A stretch of 64,000 bases of DNA from Streptomyces kronopolitis. Lineage in GTDB: Bacteria; Actinomycetota; Actinomycetes; Streptomycetales; Streptomycetaceae. Below the pieces are notes generated by a model. That model saw nothing but the letters and a program-made list of their open reading frames with translations. It was not told where the DNA came from and ran no database searches. The translations under genes were made by a program, and so were the position numbers. Location of the stretch: NCBI RefSeq assembly GCF_014646275.1, contig NZ_BMND01000015.1:112745-176744 (forward strand). Direction: 5' to 3'. Shown here piece by piece: positions 17,245-26,657 of the stretch (position 1 is its first letter; each line of letters starts with the position of its first letter).

Positions 17245-18252
17245 TCAGCCCGCCGCCACGACGTTGGTGGCTGCCACCACGGGGCGCAGGGCGCGGGCGA
17301 GTTTGACGGCGTTGCCGACTGCCCAGAAGTGGGTGAAGAACAGGCGGGGTTCGTCCGTCAGGCCGTGGTTGTGCAGCTCGACGAGTTGGGCCCCGGCGCG
17401 GCGCAGGGCCACCAGGACGTGCTGGACCTCCTTGGCGATCATGGCGCAGTCGCCGCTGATCGCGGCCCGGCCACCGCCCAGGGGCTGGATGTTGAACGCG
17501 CTGGTCGAGCCCAGGCCCGGAGGCAGTACGTAGCCGCCGTCGGTGATGGTCTCGCGCCGCACGAAGATGCACTTGTAGATACCGTCGTCGGTGGAACCCT
17601 TGACGCCCAGCGCGGCATCGATGCCGGCGGTGTCCAGGGCGACGGCCGTTGTCGGATCGCTCGACCGCGGGGGCGGCGTGCCCGTGCAATCGAAGGCCGC
17701 GCGCAGTCCGCGGGCGATGGCCACCGGGTCATGGCCGTGCGCGTGGACGTGGATCCACCAGATGTCGGGAGTCTGGGCGAGCAGGTGCTTGTGGATCGCG
17801 GTCTGCTCGATCCCGTGCCGGTGGAGGGTATCGGTGAAGCGCTGCAGTTCGCCTTCGGTGACCACCACATCGCCCATCAGCATCGTGCTGCCATCGGCGT
17901 AACGGACGAAGGACACATGCGAGCCCAGCGCCAGCGACGGTTTGACGGTGACCTTCCGGGAGACCACCCGGAGGTCCCGACGCGGGAAGCCTGTGTGGTA
18001 CATCAGGTTGCGCTTCATATCGCCCGGCCCGCCCAGCACACGAGCCACCCGCGCCCAGTCCGACAGGGTGGTGCGCACCGGCTTGACCAGCCCCCGGCGG
18101 CTCACCTCGGCCGCCCCGGCGGACAGGGCCCGCGCAGTGCCCGGCGCCCCGGCGAGCACCGGGGCCAGGGCGGCTGCGGCCAGCACGCGCCGCCTCGACG
18201 CACCCGCTCGCGGTTCGGTGTCCTGCTGTCGTGCCCGGTCTCCAGCGATCAC
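17245..18252 (-). CDS. secreted DUF1259 (LppY/LpqO-like) protein
   Basis: A 335-residue protein with a twin-arginine type signal (SRRRVLAAAALAPVLAG) and a mature part of the DUF1259 family, made of two similar halves. Histidine-rich motifs TPDIWWIHVHAHGHDP and QLVELHNHGL suggest metal binding, and GDVVVTEGELQRF and CAMIAKEVQHVL are the repeated strands. Relatives in mycobacteria are lipoproteins of unknown function; this copy lacks a lipobox. The GTG at 18252 is used because GGAGG lies 6 bases upstream; an ATG four codons earlier is possible. Confidence 0.8.
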   Translation of the reverse strand: MIAGDRARQQDTEPRAGASRRRVLAAAALAPVLAGAPGTARALSAGAAEVSRRGLVKPVRTTLSDWARVARVLGGPGDMKRNLMYHTGFPRRDLRVVSRKVTVKPSLALGSHVSFVRYADGSTMLMGDVVVTEGELQRFTDTLHRHGIEQTAIHKHLLAQTPDIWWIHVHAHGHDPVAIARGLRAAFDCTGTPPPRSSDPTTAVALDTAGIDAALGVKGSTDDGIYKCIFVRRETITDGGYVLPPGLGSTSAFNIQPLGGGRAAISGDCAMIAKEVQHVLVALRRAGAQLVELHNHGLTDEPRLFFTHFWAVGNAVKLARALRPVVAATNVVAAG

Positions 18253-18264
18253 GTGAGCCTCCAT

Positions 18265-18832
18265 GCACGCGATGGAAGCATGCGGAACCTGATACACCGT
18301 CATTTCCGCGCTCGCCGGGAGCCCAGGTGGGCTAAGCAGTCGTCGCGACGGGTGAAGCGGCCTGGCGCGGAGGCCGGACCGCGGTGCTCGCTCGCGGCCC
18401 AGCGGCGCTCCGTGACGTCAGCGGAGCACACTCCCCCGCCCCGCCGGCATGCATGTGACGTCACCGCAGCCAGGCCGCGGTGACGTGGTGCGGGTGGATC
18501 AGGCTGTCGTTGCTGCCACGCCGGGCACGACGTCGTGCGGACGGTCCGGCTGGCCAGTACCGACAATTGGTGCACGACGAGCCCGACCCGACCCAACCAC
18601 CGCGTGCGGACCGCCCCCGCGCCCGCGCAATCGGGACCGGCGGCATGAGCGACGTACTCGACTTCCACCTCGACGATCTCGTGCCCGCCACACCCGGCGA
18701 GCACGTCCAGCCCGTGCCCCGGGCCGCGGGGTGTCGCCTTGGCGGTGACTACCGCATTCCTTCGTTTAGTGATCGTTTAATGAGCCTCGGCAGGATGTGC
18801 AGCGTCGAGAAGGATCCTGCACAGGGGACGGT
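18265..18832. other. intergenic region, one doubtful small frame
   Basis: About 570 bp. Most frames are noise. A plus-strand frame opening at 18645 starts MSDVLDFHLDDLVPATPGEH with good codon bias for about 30 codons and then decays. It may be the front end of a lost gene. The stretch at 18760-18785 is AT-rich and could be promoter for the gene at 18833. Confidence 0.3.
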
Positions 18833-19141
18833 ATGGCCAAGCTCTATCTGGAGAAGCTCAAGTGCGTCACGACCGAGGGCCACAGCGGCTTCGACAAGCC
18901 GAGGCTTGTCGTCCAGGATCGTGGCACCGTGTGGAACGGGACGGTGCTGGGAGACCGGATGTACACGGTCAAGTACGACTGCGACTTCACGGGATCGATC
19001 GCCGTCTCTCTTGGGGAGGCCGGCGGAACCGCCGGGGACGGCAAGCTCGGGGAGCAGTGGATCACGGATACGCCCGGTGAGCGCAGCCTGCGCTTCAGGA
19101 CGGATGGCGCCGAGTACAACCTGCTGTATGCGGTGGAGTAG
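18833..19141 (+). CDS. hypothetical 102-aa protein
   Basis: A small acidic-basic mixed protein without signal or membrane segment. It begins MAKLYLEKLKCVTTEGHSGF, a beta-rich start shared by many Streptomyces hypothetical proteins predicted to be C2-like beta sandwiches, and ends SLRFRTDGAEYNLLYAVE. AGGGGACGGT precedes the ATG. No neighbour indicates its role. I do not assign a function. Confidence 0.65.
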   Translation: MAKLYLEKLKCVTTEGHSGFDKPRLVVQDRGTVWNGTVLGDRMYTVKYDCDFTGSIAVSLGEAGGTAGDGKLGEQWITDTPGERSLRFRTDGAEYNLLYAVE

Positions 19142-19356
19142 GTAGCTCGAACTGAACCAGGCAGACGCCCGCCGGCCACGGACAGAGTTCTGGCACGCAG
19201 AACGCAAGGTGCCCCGCTCAGTTCGAGGCGCCTCGCGTGTGGCTCTGGTTCAGTCTTCGACCCGTCAGCCCATCCAGACCTCACCGGTGACCCTGTGCCG
19301 CCCCTGACTAATGGTGGCCGGCGCGTTCATACGGATAGGGCCCTTGGAACGGCGCG

Positions 19357-19809
19357 ATGGCCGGCTGGACAGTAGGTGACCGCCGGAAGCCGGACGGTAC
19401 ATGGCTGGAGTTCGGCGCGGACGGGCTGCACCAGCGCACGGGGGACAGCGATGGGCAGTTGATTCCCTGGCCCAGGATCATGTTGGTCCACTTCACGCGG
19501 GGTGCAAAGAATCCGAAGGGAACATACGGGGTGAGGGCGCTGTTCGGCGGCGGCCGCGGCTATCTGCACATGACGCTGCGCCACCCCTACGAGGACTGGA
19601 TCTCTCCGTTCGACTGCCACGCTCATCGGTACCGCCTCACCGAACTCGTATGGTTCGACGCATTGCTCACGCAGACCGTCACCGCGGGCGAAGCGCACCG
19701 GTTCGGTAATGCGGACTGGCTGGACCGCGCAGTTGAAGGGCTGGTACGGCAGCGCCCGCGGACAGCCCGCACGATACGACAGGCAGTGGCTGAGGCCCTT
19801 CAGGCATGA
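19357..19809 (+). CDS. hypothetical 150-aa protein
   Basis: A soluble protein rich in Trp, Arg and Gly, with a PH-domain-like N-terminal half (TWLEFGADGLHQRTGDSDGQ, then IPWPRIMLVHF), suggesting a beta-barrel, and a helical C-terminus (TIRQAVAEALQA). No catalytic motif is seen. The ribosome binding site is unclear. It is not linked to its neighbours. Confidence 0.6.
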   Translation: MAGWTVGDRRKPDGTWLEFGADGLHQRTGDSDGQLIPWPRIMLVHFTRGAKNPKGTYGVRALFGGGRGYLHMTLRHPYEDWISPFDCHAHRYRLTELVWFDALLTQTVTAGEAHRFGNADWLDRAVEGLVRQRPRTARTIRQAVAEALQA

Positions 19810-20183
19810 CCTGCCACACCAGGTGCGGCACGGTATCGCGATCCGAGCGATCGGACGCCCAGGTCAACCGGCCGGACAAGTCGCCCAGTCATGGGTGGTT
19901 ACCCCGGCCGGACATCCGAAGCAGGAGCCAGCAGCAAGAGACCACGGGGCGATCACCGTGCGTACATCCGGCACCAGGACTGCGGGGTCGGTCGGGCGAG
20001 CGAGCGTGGAGGATCGAGGAGAAACTGGAAGGGGTATCTGCGCCGGTCGTGCCTACGCCCCCCCCCACCGCACACACCGGCCAGACCGGATCGCCGCGCC
20101 GGTCGTGCGGTGGCTTGAGGGACATCAACTCGGCCGGCAGGCATTCCCGCCGGGGCCATGATGAGTGCCGAGAGGAAGCGAAC
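19810..20183. other. intergenic, no gene seen
   Basis: About 370 bp. Frames here have no codon bias. The last 30 bases carry GAGAGGAAGC, the ribosome binding site of the enoyl-CoA hydratase gene. Confidence 0.4.
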
Positions 20184-21022
20184 ATGACCGCCCCGTACAA
20201 AACCATCAGTGCCAGGCTGGACGGCAGCGTCCTGTTCGCCACCTTCGACGCCCCGCCGATCAATCTCATCGGTCCCGAGGTCGTGCGCGACCTGGTCGGA
20301 CTGCTCGAGGAGCTCTCCCAGCCGACCGCTGCACGGGTGGTGGTCTTCGACAGCGCGGATCCTGACTTCTTCTTCCCGCACGTAGACCTGACCAAAGTGC
20401 CCGAGTACACCGCCGAAGCCGCGAAAGCCGGCGGCCCGGGCGACGCTTCCCTGGGAATGCTGTTCCGCAGGCTCAGCGAGATCCCGGCTGTCACGATCGC
20501 CAAGCTGCGCGGCCGAGCACGCGGGGCGGGCAGCGAATTCCTCCTCGCCTGCGACATGCGCTTCGCCTCCAGGGAGAACGCCGTCCTGGGCCAGCCCGAA
20601 GTCGGCATCGGAACCCGCCCGGCGCGGGAGCGGTTCAACACCTCGCCCGTCTGCTGGGCCGGGGCCGAGCGCTCGAAGCAGTGCTGACGTCTGCCGACTT
20701 CCATGCCGAACTCGCCGAACGCTACGGGTGGATCAACCGCGCGGTGCCCGACGCCGAGCTGGACGAGTTCGTAGCCGGCCTCGCCGCGCGCATGGGCAAC
20801 TTCCCGCGCGATGGGCTGATCGCGGCCAAAGCAGCCGTCAACTCCGTCAGCCTGCCAACCCCGGCCGTGGTACGCGCGGATGCCGCCCTGTTCCAGCAGC
20901 TCGTACGGGGCGAGGCAGCGCAGCAACGCACGGCAGAGCTGTTCAAGCGGGGCTTCCAGACCCGTGGCCCTACCGAACTCGATCTCGGTGCAGCGCTGGG
21001 CGACTTGCCGGCCGTCGACTGA
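20184..21022 (+). pseudogene. enoyl-CoA hydratase/isomerase, single frameshift
   Basis: A crotonase-fold protein of about 280 residues split by a one-base loss. The first part has KLRGRARGAGSEFLLACDMRF (oxyanion and CoA region) and GQPEVGIGTRP. Adding one G in the run at about 20619-20622 restores the reading GAVQHLARLLGRGRALEAVL straight into the downstream frame (TSADFHAELAERYGWINRAV). Everything else is intact, including the C-terminal trimer helices, so the break is recent or a sequencing error. GAGAGGAAGC precedes ATG 20184. The gene would hydrate an enoyl-CoA; it stands alone. Confidence 0.85.
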
Positions 21023-21453
21023 TCGGGAACCCTCGGCCCGAGTTTCTGGGCCGCGTGCCAAGGCTGTGTCTGCCTCTTGCCATTGTCGCCTTCGGATCTG
21101 CGCCTCTATCGCCCCCTGGCTGTCGACTGCCTTGCCTCATGAGGCGCCAAGGGCGCCGTCGATGTACGGGCCACTCACCATGGGCGTGTGCGGGCGTTCG
21201 CTCAGGGCCGGCTGCCACGCCGTGCAGGTGCTCGGTCGGCCGAGTACCGAGCGAGGTCGCGAGTGCGGATCCGGCGGTTCCTTGGAATGCATGGGAGGAG
21301 GACAGGCACCTACAATAGATAAATATCCCCATCAGGGGCTTGCACAAGGGCGGAGGCTCTGCCGACCGCCCCGCAGGGCGAGCGCAGCGCGGCGTTCTCC
21401 AGCGCCCCGCGCTCTTTATGATGCGCTTCTCGGATTTGTCAGGGAGCATTCCC
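21023..21453. other. promoter-containing intergenic region
   Basis: About 430 bp without a gene. TACAAT at 21311, followed by an AT-rich tract (ATAGATAAATAT), is the best -10-like element in this part of the window and would serve the hydrolase-oxidoreductase operon. No -35 at ideal distance was found. Confidence 0.4.
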
Positions 21454-22422
21454 ATGGCTGGTCAAGCCGCTTCCATCGTCCTCGAGCCCGAGGCACAGGA
21501 GCTCGCCGACGCCACTTCGCACCATCCTTTCCTGTACGAGCTTGATCCGACCGCAGCGCGCAAGGTGCTCGATGACCTCCAGGCCGCACCGGTCGACAAG
21601 CTGCCGATCGACGAGGAATGGGTTTCGGTTCCGGCAGCGGTGGGCGATGTAGGGGTACGCATCGTCAAGCCGCAGGGCGCCACCGGAACGCTGCCCGTCG
21701 TGTTGTACATGCACGGCGGGGGCTGGGTACTGGGCAATGCTCATACCCACGACCGCCTGGTGCGCGAATTGGCGGTCGGAACCCGTGCGGCAGTGGCCTT
21801 CGTGGAATACACGCCGTCGCCCGAGGCGCACTACCCGGTGGCCATCGAGCAGGGCTACGCCGCCGCGCAGTGGATCGTCCGCGAGGGGGCGTCCAAAGGG
21901 CTGGATGCACAGCGCATGGCAGTGGCCGGGGAATCGGTCGGCGGGAACATGACCGCCGCACTCGCCCTCATGGCCAAGGAACGCGGTGACGTCGATTTCG
22001 TACAGCAATCGATGTACTACCCGGTCACGGATGCGGCCATGAATACCGGTTCCTACGACCAATTCGCCACCGGCTTCTACCTGAGCCGCAAGCTCATGGA
22101 ATGGTTCTGGGACGCCTACACGGCCGACCCGAACCAACGCGCGGAGATCACCGCGTCTCCCAATCACGCCACCATCGAGCAGCTTTCCGGCTTGCCGCCC
22201 GCGCTGCTGATCGTCGACGAGGCCGACGTGCTGCGCGACGAGGGTGAGGCGTACGCCGCCAAGCTCCGAGCAGCCGACGTTCCCGTGACCACGGTGCGCT
22301 ACGACGGCACGGTCCACGACTTCATGATGCTCAACTCGCTGAGCCACTCCAAAGCCGCCCGCGGAGCCATCGACCAGGCCACGGCATTTCTGCGGAACTC
22401 CCTCGGAACCGACCAGGACTGA
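21454..22422 (+). CDS. HSL-family alpha/beta hydrolase (esterase)
   Basis: A 322-residue esterase/lipase of the hormone-sensitive-lipase family. It has the oxyanion motif HGGGW in VVLYMHGGGWVLGN, the nucleophile elbow GESVGG (Ser of the triad), an acid in IVDEADVLRDEGE and the histidine in GTVHDFMML. Many members deacetylate or hydrolyse short-chain esters. CAGGGAGC sits nine bases before ATG 21454; longer in-frame starts lack such a site. It is 31 bp from the oxidoreductase gene, so the two are co-transcribed. Confidence 0.9.
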   Translation: MAGQAASIVLEPEAQELADATSHHPFLYELDPTAARKVLDDLQAAPVDKLPIDEEWVSVPAAVGDVGVRIVKPQGATGTLPVVLYMHGGGWVLGNAHTHDRLVRELAVGTRAAVAFVEYTPSPEAHYPVAIEQGYAAAQWIVREGASKGLDAQRMAVAGESVGGNMTAALALMAKERGDVDFVQQSMYYPVTDAAMNTGSYDQFATGFYLSRKLMEWFWDAYTADPNQRAEITASPNHATIEQLSGLPPALLIVDEADVLRDEGEAYAAKLRAADVPVTTVRYDGTVHDFMMLNSLSHSKAARGAIDQATAFLRNSLGTDQD

Positions 22423-22453
22423 CTCATCGGGGCTGAGAGACGAAAGGTCACTC

Positions 22454-23527
22454 ATGCCGCAATCCATGCGCGCGCTCGTAGCGGGAAAGGTGGGCGAGCC
22501 GGCCGATGTATTGCGACTGGAATCCCGTCCCGTTCCCACCCCGGATGCCGGTCAGGCGTTGATCCGGGTGAAGGCGACTCCGATTCACGCCAGTGATCTG
22601 CACGTGCTGCGTGGCCGCTACGGATTTTTCCCCGAGTTCCCCACTGTCGGGGGGCAGATGGAATGCGTGGGCCGTATTGAGGCCCTGGGCCCGGATACCG
22701 AAGGACTGAAGATCGGCGAGCGGGTGGTGGCCGCTGCTGTCCCGGCGATGCCCGGGCCGCCGCAAGTGACCGGCACCTGGCAGGAATACCTTGTTGCCGA
22801 TACACAAAGGCTCCTGCCGGTCCCCGACCATCTGAGCGACTCCAGAGCCTGCCAGCTCGCCGTCAACCCCTTGACCGCACTGCTCCTGGTGACCCGCGAA
22901 CTCGACGTACAGCCAGGTGAATGGCTGTTGCAGACGGCCGCGGGCTCCACCGTCGGCCGGCTCGTCATTCAGCTGGCCAGGCATCTGGGAATTCCCACGA
23001 TCAATGTCGTGCGGCGACGCGCTGCCGTCGAAGAGATCAAGGCGCTCGGTGGTGACGAGGTCATCTGCACGGAGGATGAGGACCTGTTGCAGCGTGTGGC
23101 CGAGATTGCCGGGCCGTCCGGCGTGCACAAGGCCACCGACTGTGTCGCGGGCGACGTGGGCGCCCGGGTATCCCAAGCCTTGGCTCCGGGAGGAGAGATG
23201 GTGATCTACGGCGCGCTCTCCACCCATCGGCAGACCGACCCCGCAGCGCTGACGATCCCACTGCAGGCACGCTCGGTCATCTACGAGACCAAAACGGTCC
23301 GTGGCTTCTGGCTGAACCGCTGGTTCGGCACCTCCTCACCCGCGGACGCGCTGCACGCGCTGTCCGAGGTGCGCGGCCTCGTCACCGATGAAGTGATGAG
23401 CATCCCCCAAGGCCAGCCGTTCCCGCTCGAACGCTTCACGGAAGCCGTCGCGTTTGCCGAAGCACCTGCGCACGGCGCGAAGCCGCTCTTCGTCTTCGAG
23501 GACGGCCGAGACGAAGACGACAGGTAA
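22454..23527 (+). CDS. zinc-independent MDR-family oxidoreductase (quinone/enoyl reductase-like)
   Basis: A 357-residue medium-chain dehydrogenase/reductase. The N-terminal GroES-like domain ends in TGTWQEYLVAD; the Rossmann part has the motif LLQTAAGSTVGRLVIQLARH in place of the usual AxxGGVG. Catalytic zinc ligands are absent, which puts it with quinone reductases and mitochondrial trans-2-enoyl-CoA reductase-like enzymes (INVVRRRAAVEEIKALGGDE is the NADPH-type pocket). It follows the esterase gene in one operon, hinting at sequential hydrolysis and reduction of one substrate. GAAAGG precedes the start. Confidence 0.85.
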   Translation: MPQSMRALVAGKVGEPADVLRLESRPVPTPDAGQALIRVKATPIHASDLHVLRGRYGFFPEFPTVGGQMECVGRIEALGPDTEGLKIGERVVAAAVPAMPGPPQVTGTWQEYLVADTQRLLPVPDHLSDSRACQLAVNPLTALLLVTRELDVQPGEWLLQTAAGSTVGRLVIQLARHLGIPTINVVRRRAAVEEIKALGGDEVICTEDEDLLQRVAEIAGPSGVHKATDCVAGDVGARVSQALAPGGEMVIYGALSTHRQTDPAALTIPLQARSVIYETKTVRGFWLNRWFGTSSPADALHALSEVRGLVTDEVMSIPQGQPFPLERFTEAVAFAEAPAHGAKPLFVFEDGRDEDDR

Positions 23528-23559
23528 GACGCGGCCCGGCCGGTGCCGGCAGCGGAGCG

Positions 23560-24233
23560 GAATGTGCGGCGGGCCCGGCGAGTTCGGTGAGCTGGTGTGC
23601 CCCCGGTGCCAGGCCGTGTATCGACTACGGTTCCGGGCTCGGACCGGTGTTCCGTGGCGGGACGTGCCCGCCGAGTACGGGCCGTGGGGTCGGGGCTACG
23701 ACCTGTTCCGCCAGTGGCAGCGGAACGATACCTGGAGACTGATCCTGACCCGGCTCCAGTCCTTGGCCGATGCGGCGGGTGCGATCGTGTGGGACCTGAG
23801 CGTCGGCTCCGCGGTCTGTGGCGCCCATCAGCATGCGGCTGGGGCGGGCAGCGTGGAGACTGGCAGCAGTTCGAATCGGTACTGGAGAAGGTTGGTGTGC
23901 CCCGCATCGGGCCGGGACGGCCGCGTGTCCGTCCCGATCGGTTGCGGGCCGACAAGGGCGTACGCCTCCCGCAAGAACCGCGCCTACCTGCGCCGCCGCG
24001 GGATCCGCTGCACCATCCCTGAAAAGCCCGACCATGCACGCAACCGCCAGCAGCTCGGCTCCCGCAGCGGTCGGCCGCCGCGCTTTGATCCGGCCGACTA
24101 CCGCGAGCGCCATGCGGTGTAATGCGGCATCAACCGCCTCGAGCGCCACCGGGCTGGCGCCACGAGATACGACAAACTCACCGTCCGATACGAGGCGACC
24201 GTACTGGTCGCAGTCCGCAATGAGTGGCTGTGA
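23560..24233 (+). pseudogene. IS5-type transposase, multiply damaged
   Basis: A transposase remnant recognisable in pieces: TGVPWRDVPAEYGPWGRGYD and DAAGAIVWDLSVGSAVCGAH in one frame; GDWQQFESVLEKVGVPRIG with GRPRVRPDRLRADKG in a second; then KNRAYLRRRGIRCTIPEKPD and RPPRFDPADYRERHAV back in the first. So there are compensating shifts near 23830 and 23955. A TAA at 24120 replaces the expected Glu codon, after which CGINRLERHRAGATRYDKL continues in frame to a natural TGA at 24233. The N-terminus is also missing. The element is dead, and no inverted ends were found. Confidence 0.85.
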
Positions 24234-24254
24234 CCAGCAATTTCGCGATGGACT

Positions 24255-24485
24255 CTAGCTGTGGAAGGTGGTGGTCGCCTCCAAGGCCGCCCGGTCGGTC
24301 GCGACCTGGTTCACCGGCGCGTTCTCGTCTGCGTACCCGAAGGAGATCCCCACGAGCAGCTTCCCTTCGTCTACGCGGAGTTCGTCGCGGACGGTGTCCG
24401 CGTAAAAGCTGAGCAGGCCCTGCGGGCAACTGACCACGCCATACGCGGTCATGGCCAGCAGCAGCGTCTGCAGGTAGGCCCCGGT
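24255..24485 (-). pseudogene. nitroreductase, C-terminal fragment
   Basis: The last 75 or so residues of a nitroreductase-family flavoenzyme: LDTGAYLQTLLLAMTAYGVV, CPQGLLSFYADTVRD and GISFGYADENAPVNQ are the family's conserved C-terminal stretches. The N-terminal two thirds, including the FMN-binding arginines, are gone. The break coincides with the point where the TetR fragment starts on the other strand. Confidence 0.8.
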
Positions 24486-24950
24486 GTCCAAGCGCACCCT
24501 CTACGCACACTTCCGAACCAAGGACGAGCTTGTCCTCGCCCACCTGAAGGACCTCGCCTCGACGGGACACACTCTGGAGGGCGTGCTCGTACGCGAGGAG
24601 GTCCCCGCCAAGGAGAGAATCCTCGCGCTGTTCGATCCGCCCCCGGCGGGCACTGATCCAGTGCGCGGATGCCCGTTCACCGACGCTGCCGTGGAGTTCC
24701 CCGACCCGCAGAACGCGGTCCACTCCTACGCCCGCGAACGGAAGCTGCTGATGGTGCGACTGGTGGCCAACCTGGTAGCGGAACTGGGCTGCCGCCAGCC
24801 CACCGTCCTCGCCGAGCAGCTCGTGACCCTCGCGGACGGCGCCGCCAGCCGCGCCATGGTGCTGGGCGAGGCGGACTACGGCCGGCATGCGCGGGCGGCG
24901 GCGGAGATCCTCCTGGACAACGCTGACTACGACCACCTGCGGCGATGGCT
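24484..24950 (+). pseudogene. TetR-family regulator, N-terminally truncated
   Basis: The frame starts inside the recognition helix (MSKRTLYAHFRTKDELV) and lacks the preceding helices of the DNA-binding domain. The ligand domain is readable through GCPFTDAAVEFPDPQNAVHS, LAEQLVTLADGAASRAM and ARAAAEILLDNA. Near 24950 it runs straight into transposase sequence. A nitroreductase gene facing a TetR gene is a common pair, so both pieces probably come from one locus rearranged by insertion. Confidence 0.8.
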
Positions 24951-25161
24951 CAGTTCACGCGGCATTCGCCACCGCATCGCCCGCAAAGGAGTTGAGCCCT
25001 CCACCCGGCTTGGTCGCCGCCGCTGGGTCGTCGAGCGGACCGCGTACTGGCTGGCCGGCTGCCGACGCCTACACCGCCGTTACGAACGCAAGCCTGAGCA
25101 CTTCCTTGCCTTCGTCGGCATAGCAGCCCTGCGCATCTGCTTCCGTCGGCTGACTTCCTGA
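24951..25161 (+). pseudogene. IS5-family transposase, C-terminal fragment
   Basis: About 70 codons fused in frame to the TetR remnant: RGIRHRIARKGVEPSTRLGR, RWVVERTAYWLAGCRRLHRR and YERKPEHFLAFVGIA. They represent the final, E-containing part of a DDE transposase of a different IS5 subgroup from the one at 23560. The start is set where TetR similarity ends. Confidence 0.8.
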
Positions 25162-25411
25162 GCCTGGGCATTTGGGCAGGGTGGTGATCCTGATCCGTCG
25201 AAGGCCCGACGGGCTACCGGAAAGCCAGTGGGCATGCCGGTAGCCATGCCCGATCCCGTTCCTCGGGCATGGCGAGAGAGACGTCGGCGCCCCCGTCGTA
25301 GGGATAGTGGATACGCCACCCCTACCGGCAAGGGGTAGTGGTTCGATCACGGAATGTCATGTCATGATCCCGTTTGGGTCGGCGCTGAGCCGCCCAGGAG
25401 AAGGGAGAGCT

Positions 25412-25726
25412 ATGGCTGACACACAGGGGACTCCGCCCGAGGACTCGGGTCTTGACTTCATCCCGGCCGAGGAAGTGAAGTCCGAAGACGTGAGCGCGCT
25501 GACGCTGGACTACCGGGAGGGGACCCCTGTCCTGGTGGCCGGCGTCGGTACCGTCATCCCGGCCGCGGTTCGGGTGGTCAACGAGTCCGGCGAAACAGTC
25601 GGTCTCTACACAGCCGCACCTGTGCCGCAGACAAGGCATGCGCTTCCTGCCGTCTGTTCCGGCTATATCGGATGGTTCGACGGGGACCCCGTCGCCCTCA
25701 ACCCGGTGCCCCGCGAGCCCCGCTAG
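25412..25726 (+). CDS. hypothetical 104-aa protein
   Basis: An acidic, soluble protein (MADTQGTPPEDSGLDFIPAE at the start) whose middle predicts beta strands (PVLVAGVGTVIPAAVRVVNE). GAGAAGGGAGAG lies 5-7 bases before the ATG, a strong ribosome binding site, which supports it as real. No known domain. It lies between the IS scars and another hypothetical gene, with no evident partner. Confidence 0.6.
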   Translation: MADTQGTPPEDSGLDFIPAEEVKSEDVSALTLDYREGTPVLVAGVGTVIPAAVRVVNESGETVGLYTAAPVPQTRHALPAVCSGYIGWFDGDPVALNPVPREPR

Positions 25727-26021
25727 CGGACCTAGCCGCGCCGCTACAGCAGCCGGGGCCCGGCGAGGTGATGGTCAACACGGTGCACTTGGTGTTGAAG
25801 ATGATCAGTACCGCTGGGCTTCGGAAGAGGCTGGCTACCCGCTTCTGCTGAGAGCGCTGCTGACGTGACCAGGCCGGCGGAACGTACGAAAAAGAGGGTC
25901 CACGCGCGGTCCAACGAACGGTCTCGTCGCAGGTGAGCGAGCGCGGCACCTAGCCACAGTGGCCGGGCACCGCGCCCACGTCAGCGGGTCTCCCCCAGGA
26001 GCACAGGGAGTCAGGGGTCAC

Positions 26022-26378
26022 CTACTTGACTTCGAGCAGCCAACCGACGGGGGCGTTGTCCACGAAGTCGCCGGCCGTCTTCTTCTCCCGGCCGATGCTG
26101 ATCTTCTGCGTACCGGGAGGAAGCTGCTGGGCGATCCGGCCGTCTGCCGGTTTCACGTCGATGTGCTTTACCCAGACCCAGGCCGCTCCGTCGTGGACGG
26201 CTACCCGCAGCCGCGTTTCAGCCCAGTCCGAGCCGAAGCTGATCCAGGAGTCTCCCCACACGCCACTCTGGTTGGCTGCCGGGGTGGCGAGCAGGATGAC
26301 GTGCTTGTAGTGGATGAGGTTGCCGTCCTCGTTGTACGCGAATCCGTGCGGGACGTCGCCGAGCTGGAATGTGGCCAT
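26022..26378 (-). CDS. hypothetical 118-aa protein
   Basis: A beta-rich soluble protein: MATFQLGDVPHGFAYNEDGN, then SGVWGDSWISFGSDWAETRL and WVKHIDVKPADGRI. AGGGAG precedes the ATG at 26378; further upstream in-frame sequence does not look coding. Function unknown. The alternating strand pattern suggests a small beta sandwich. Its neighbours give no clue. Confidence 0.6.
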   Translation of the reverse strand: MATFQLGDVPHGFAYNEDGNLIHYKHVILLATPAANQSGVWGDSWISFGSDWAETRLRVAVHDGAAWVWVKHIDVKPADGRIAQQLPPGTQKISIGREKKTAGDFVDNAPVGWLLEVK

Positions 26379-26528
26379 GAGAACTCCCTGGCTGGTCGGG
26401 CCTGGACATCGACGACCGTAGGGGGTGGACAAGGGCTCTGAGCTGGCTCCATCGGCAAACCCCACGTACGAAGTCCAGGGGGTCACAAACCCGCGCATGG
26501 TGGCATCACCCGTGACAAGCAGAGCTCG

Positions 26529-26657
26529 ATGGCCAGGTACCTCGCTCAGCTGGAACACGCCATAAGAAACGACCTCTTATGCCACCACGTCAAACTCGAC
26601 GCCAGCGTCGTCTCCACCGACTGGGCCACCGCCCTGGCCAGGGCCGGAACCAGCTGA
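26529..26657 (+). CDS. doubtful 42-aa frame with a TTA codon
   Basis: ATG to TGA, encoding MARYLAQLEHAIRNDLLCHH and then VKLDASVVSTDWATAL. The composition is protein-like and one leucine codon is TTA (CTC TTA), as in bldA-dependent or transferred genes. No ribosome binding site. It may be a remnant of a larger gene whose 3' end is lost at the hexamer repeat region. Confidence 0.25.
   Translation: MARYLAQLEHAIRNDLLCHHVKLDASVVSTDWATALARAGTS

Noticed and set aside
25318..25350. TTCGATC/GGTTCGA-like stretch suggesting a tRNA T-loop
   Set aside because: No acceptor, anticodon or D-arm could be folded around it.
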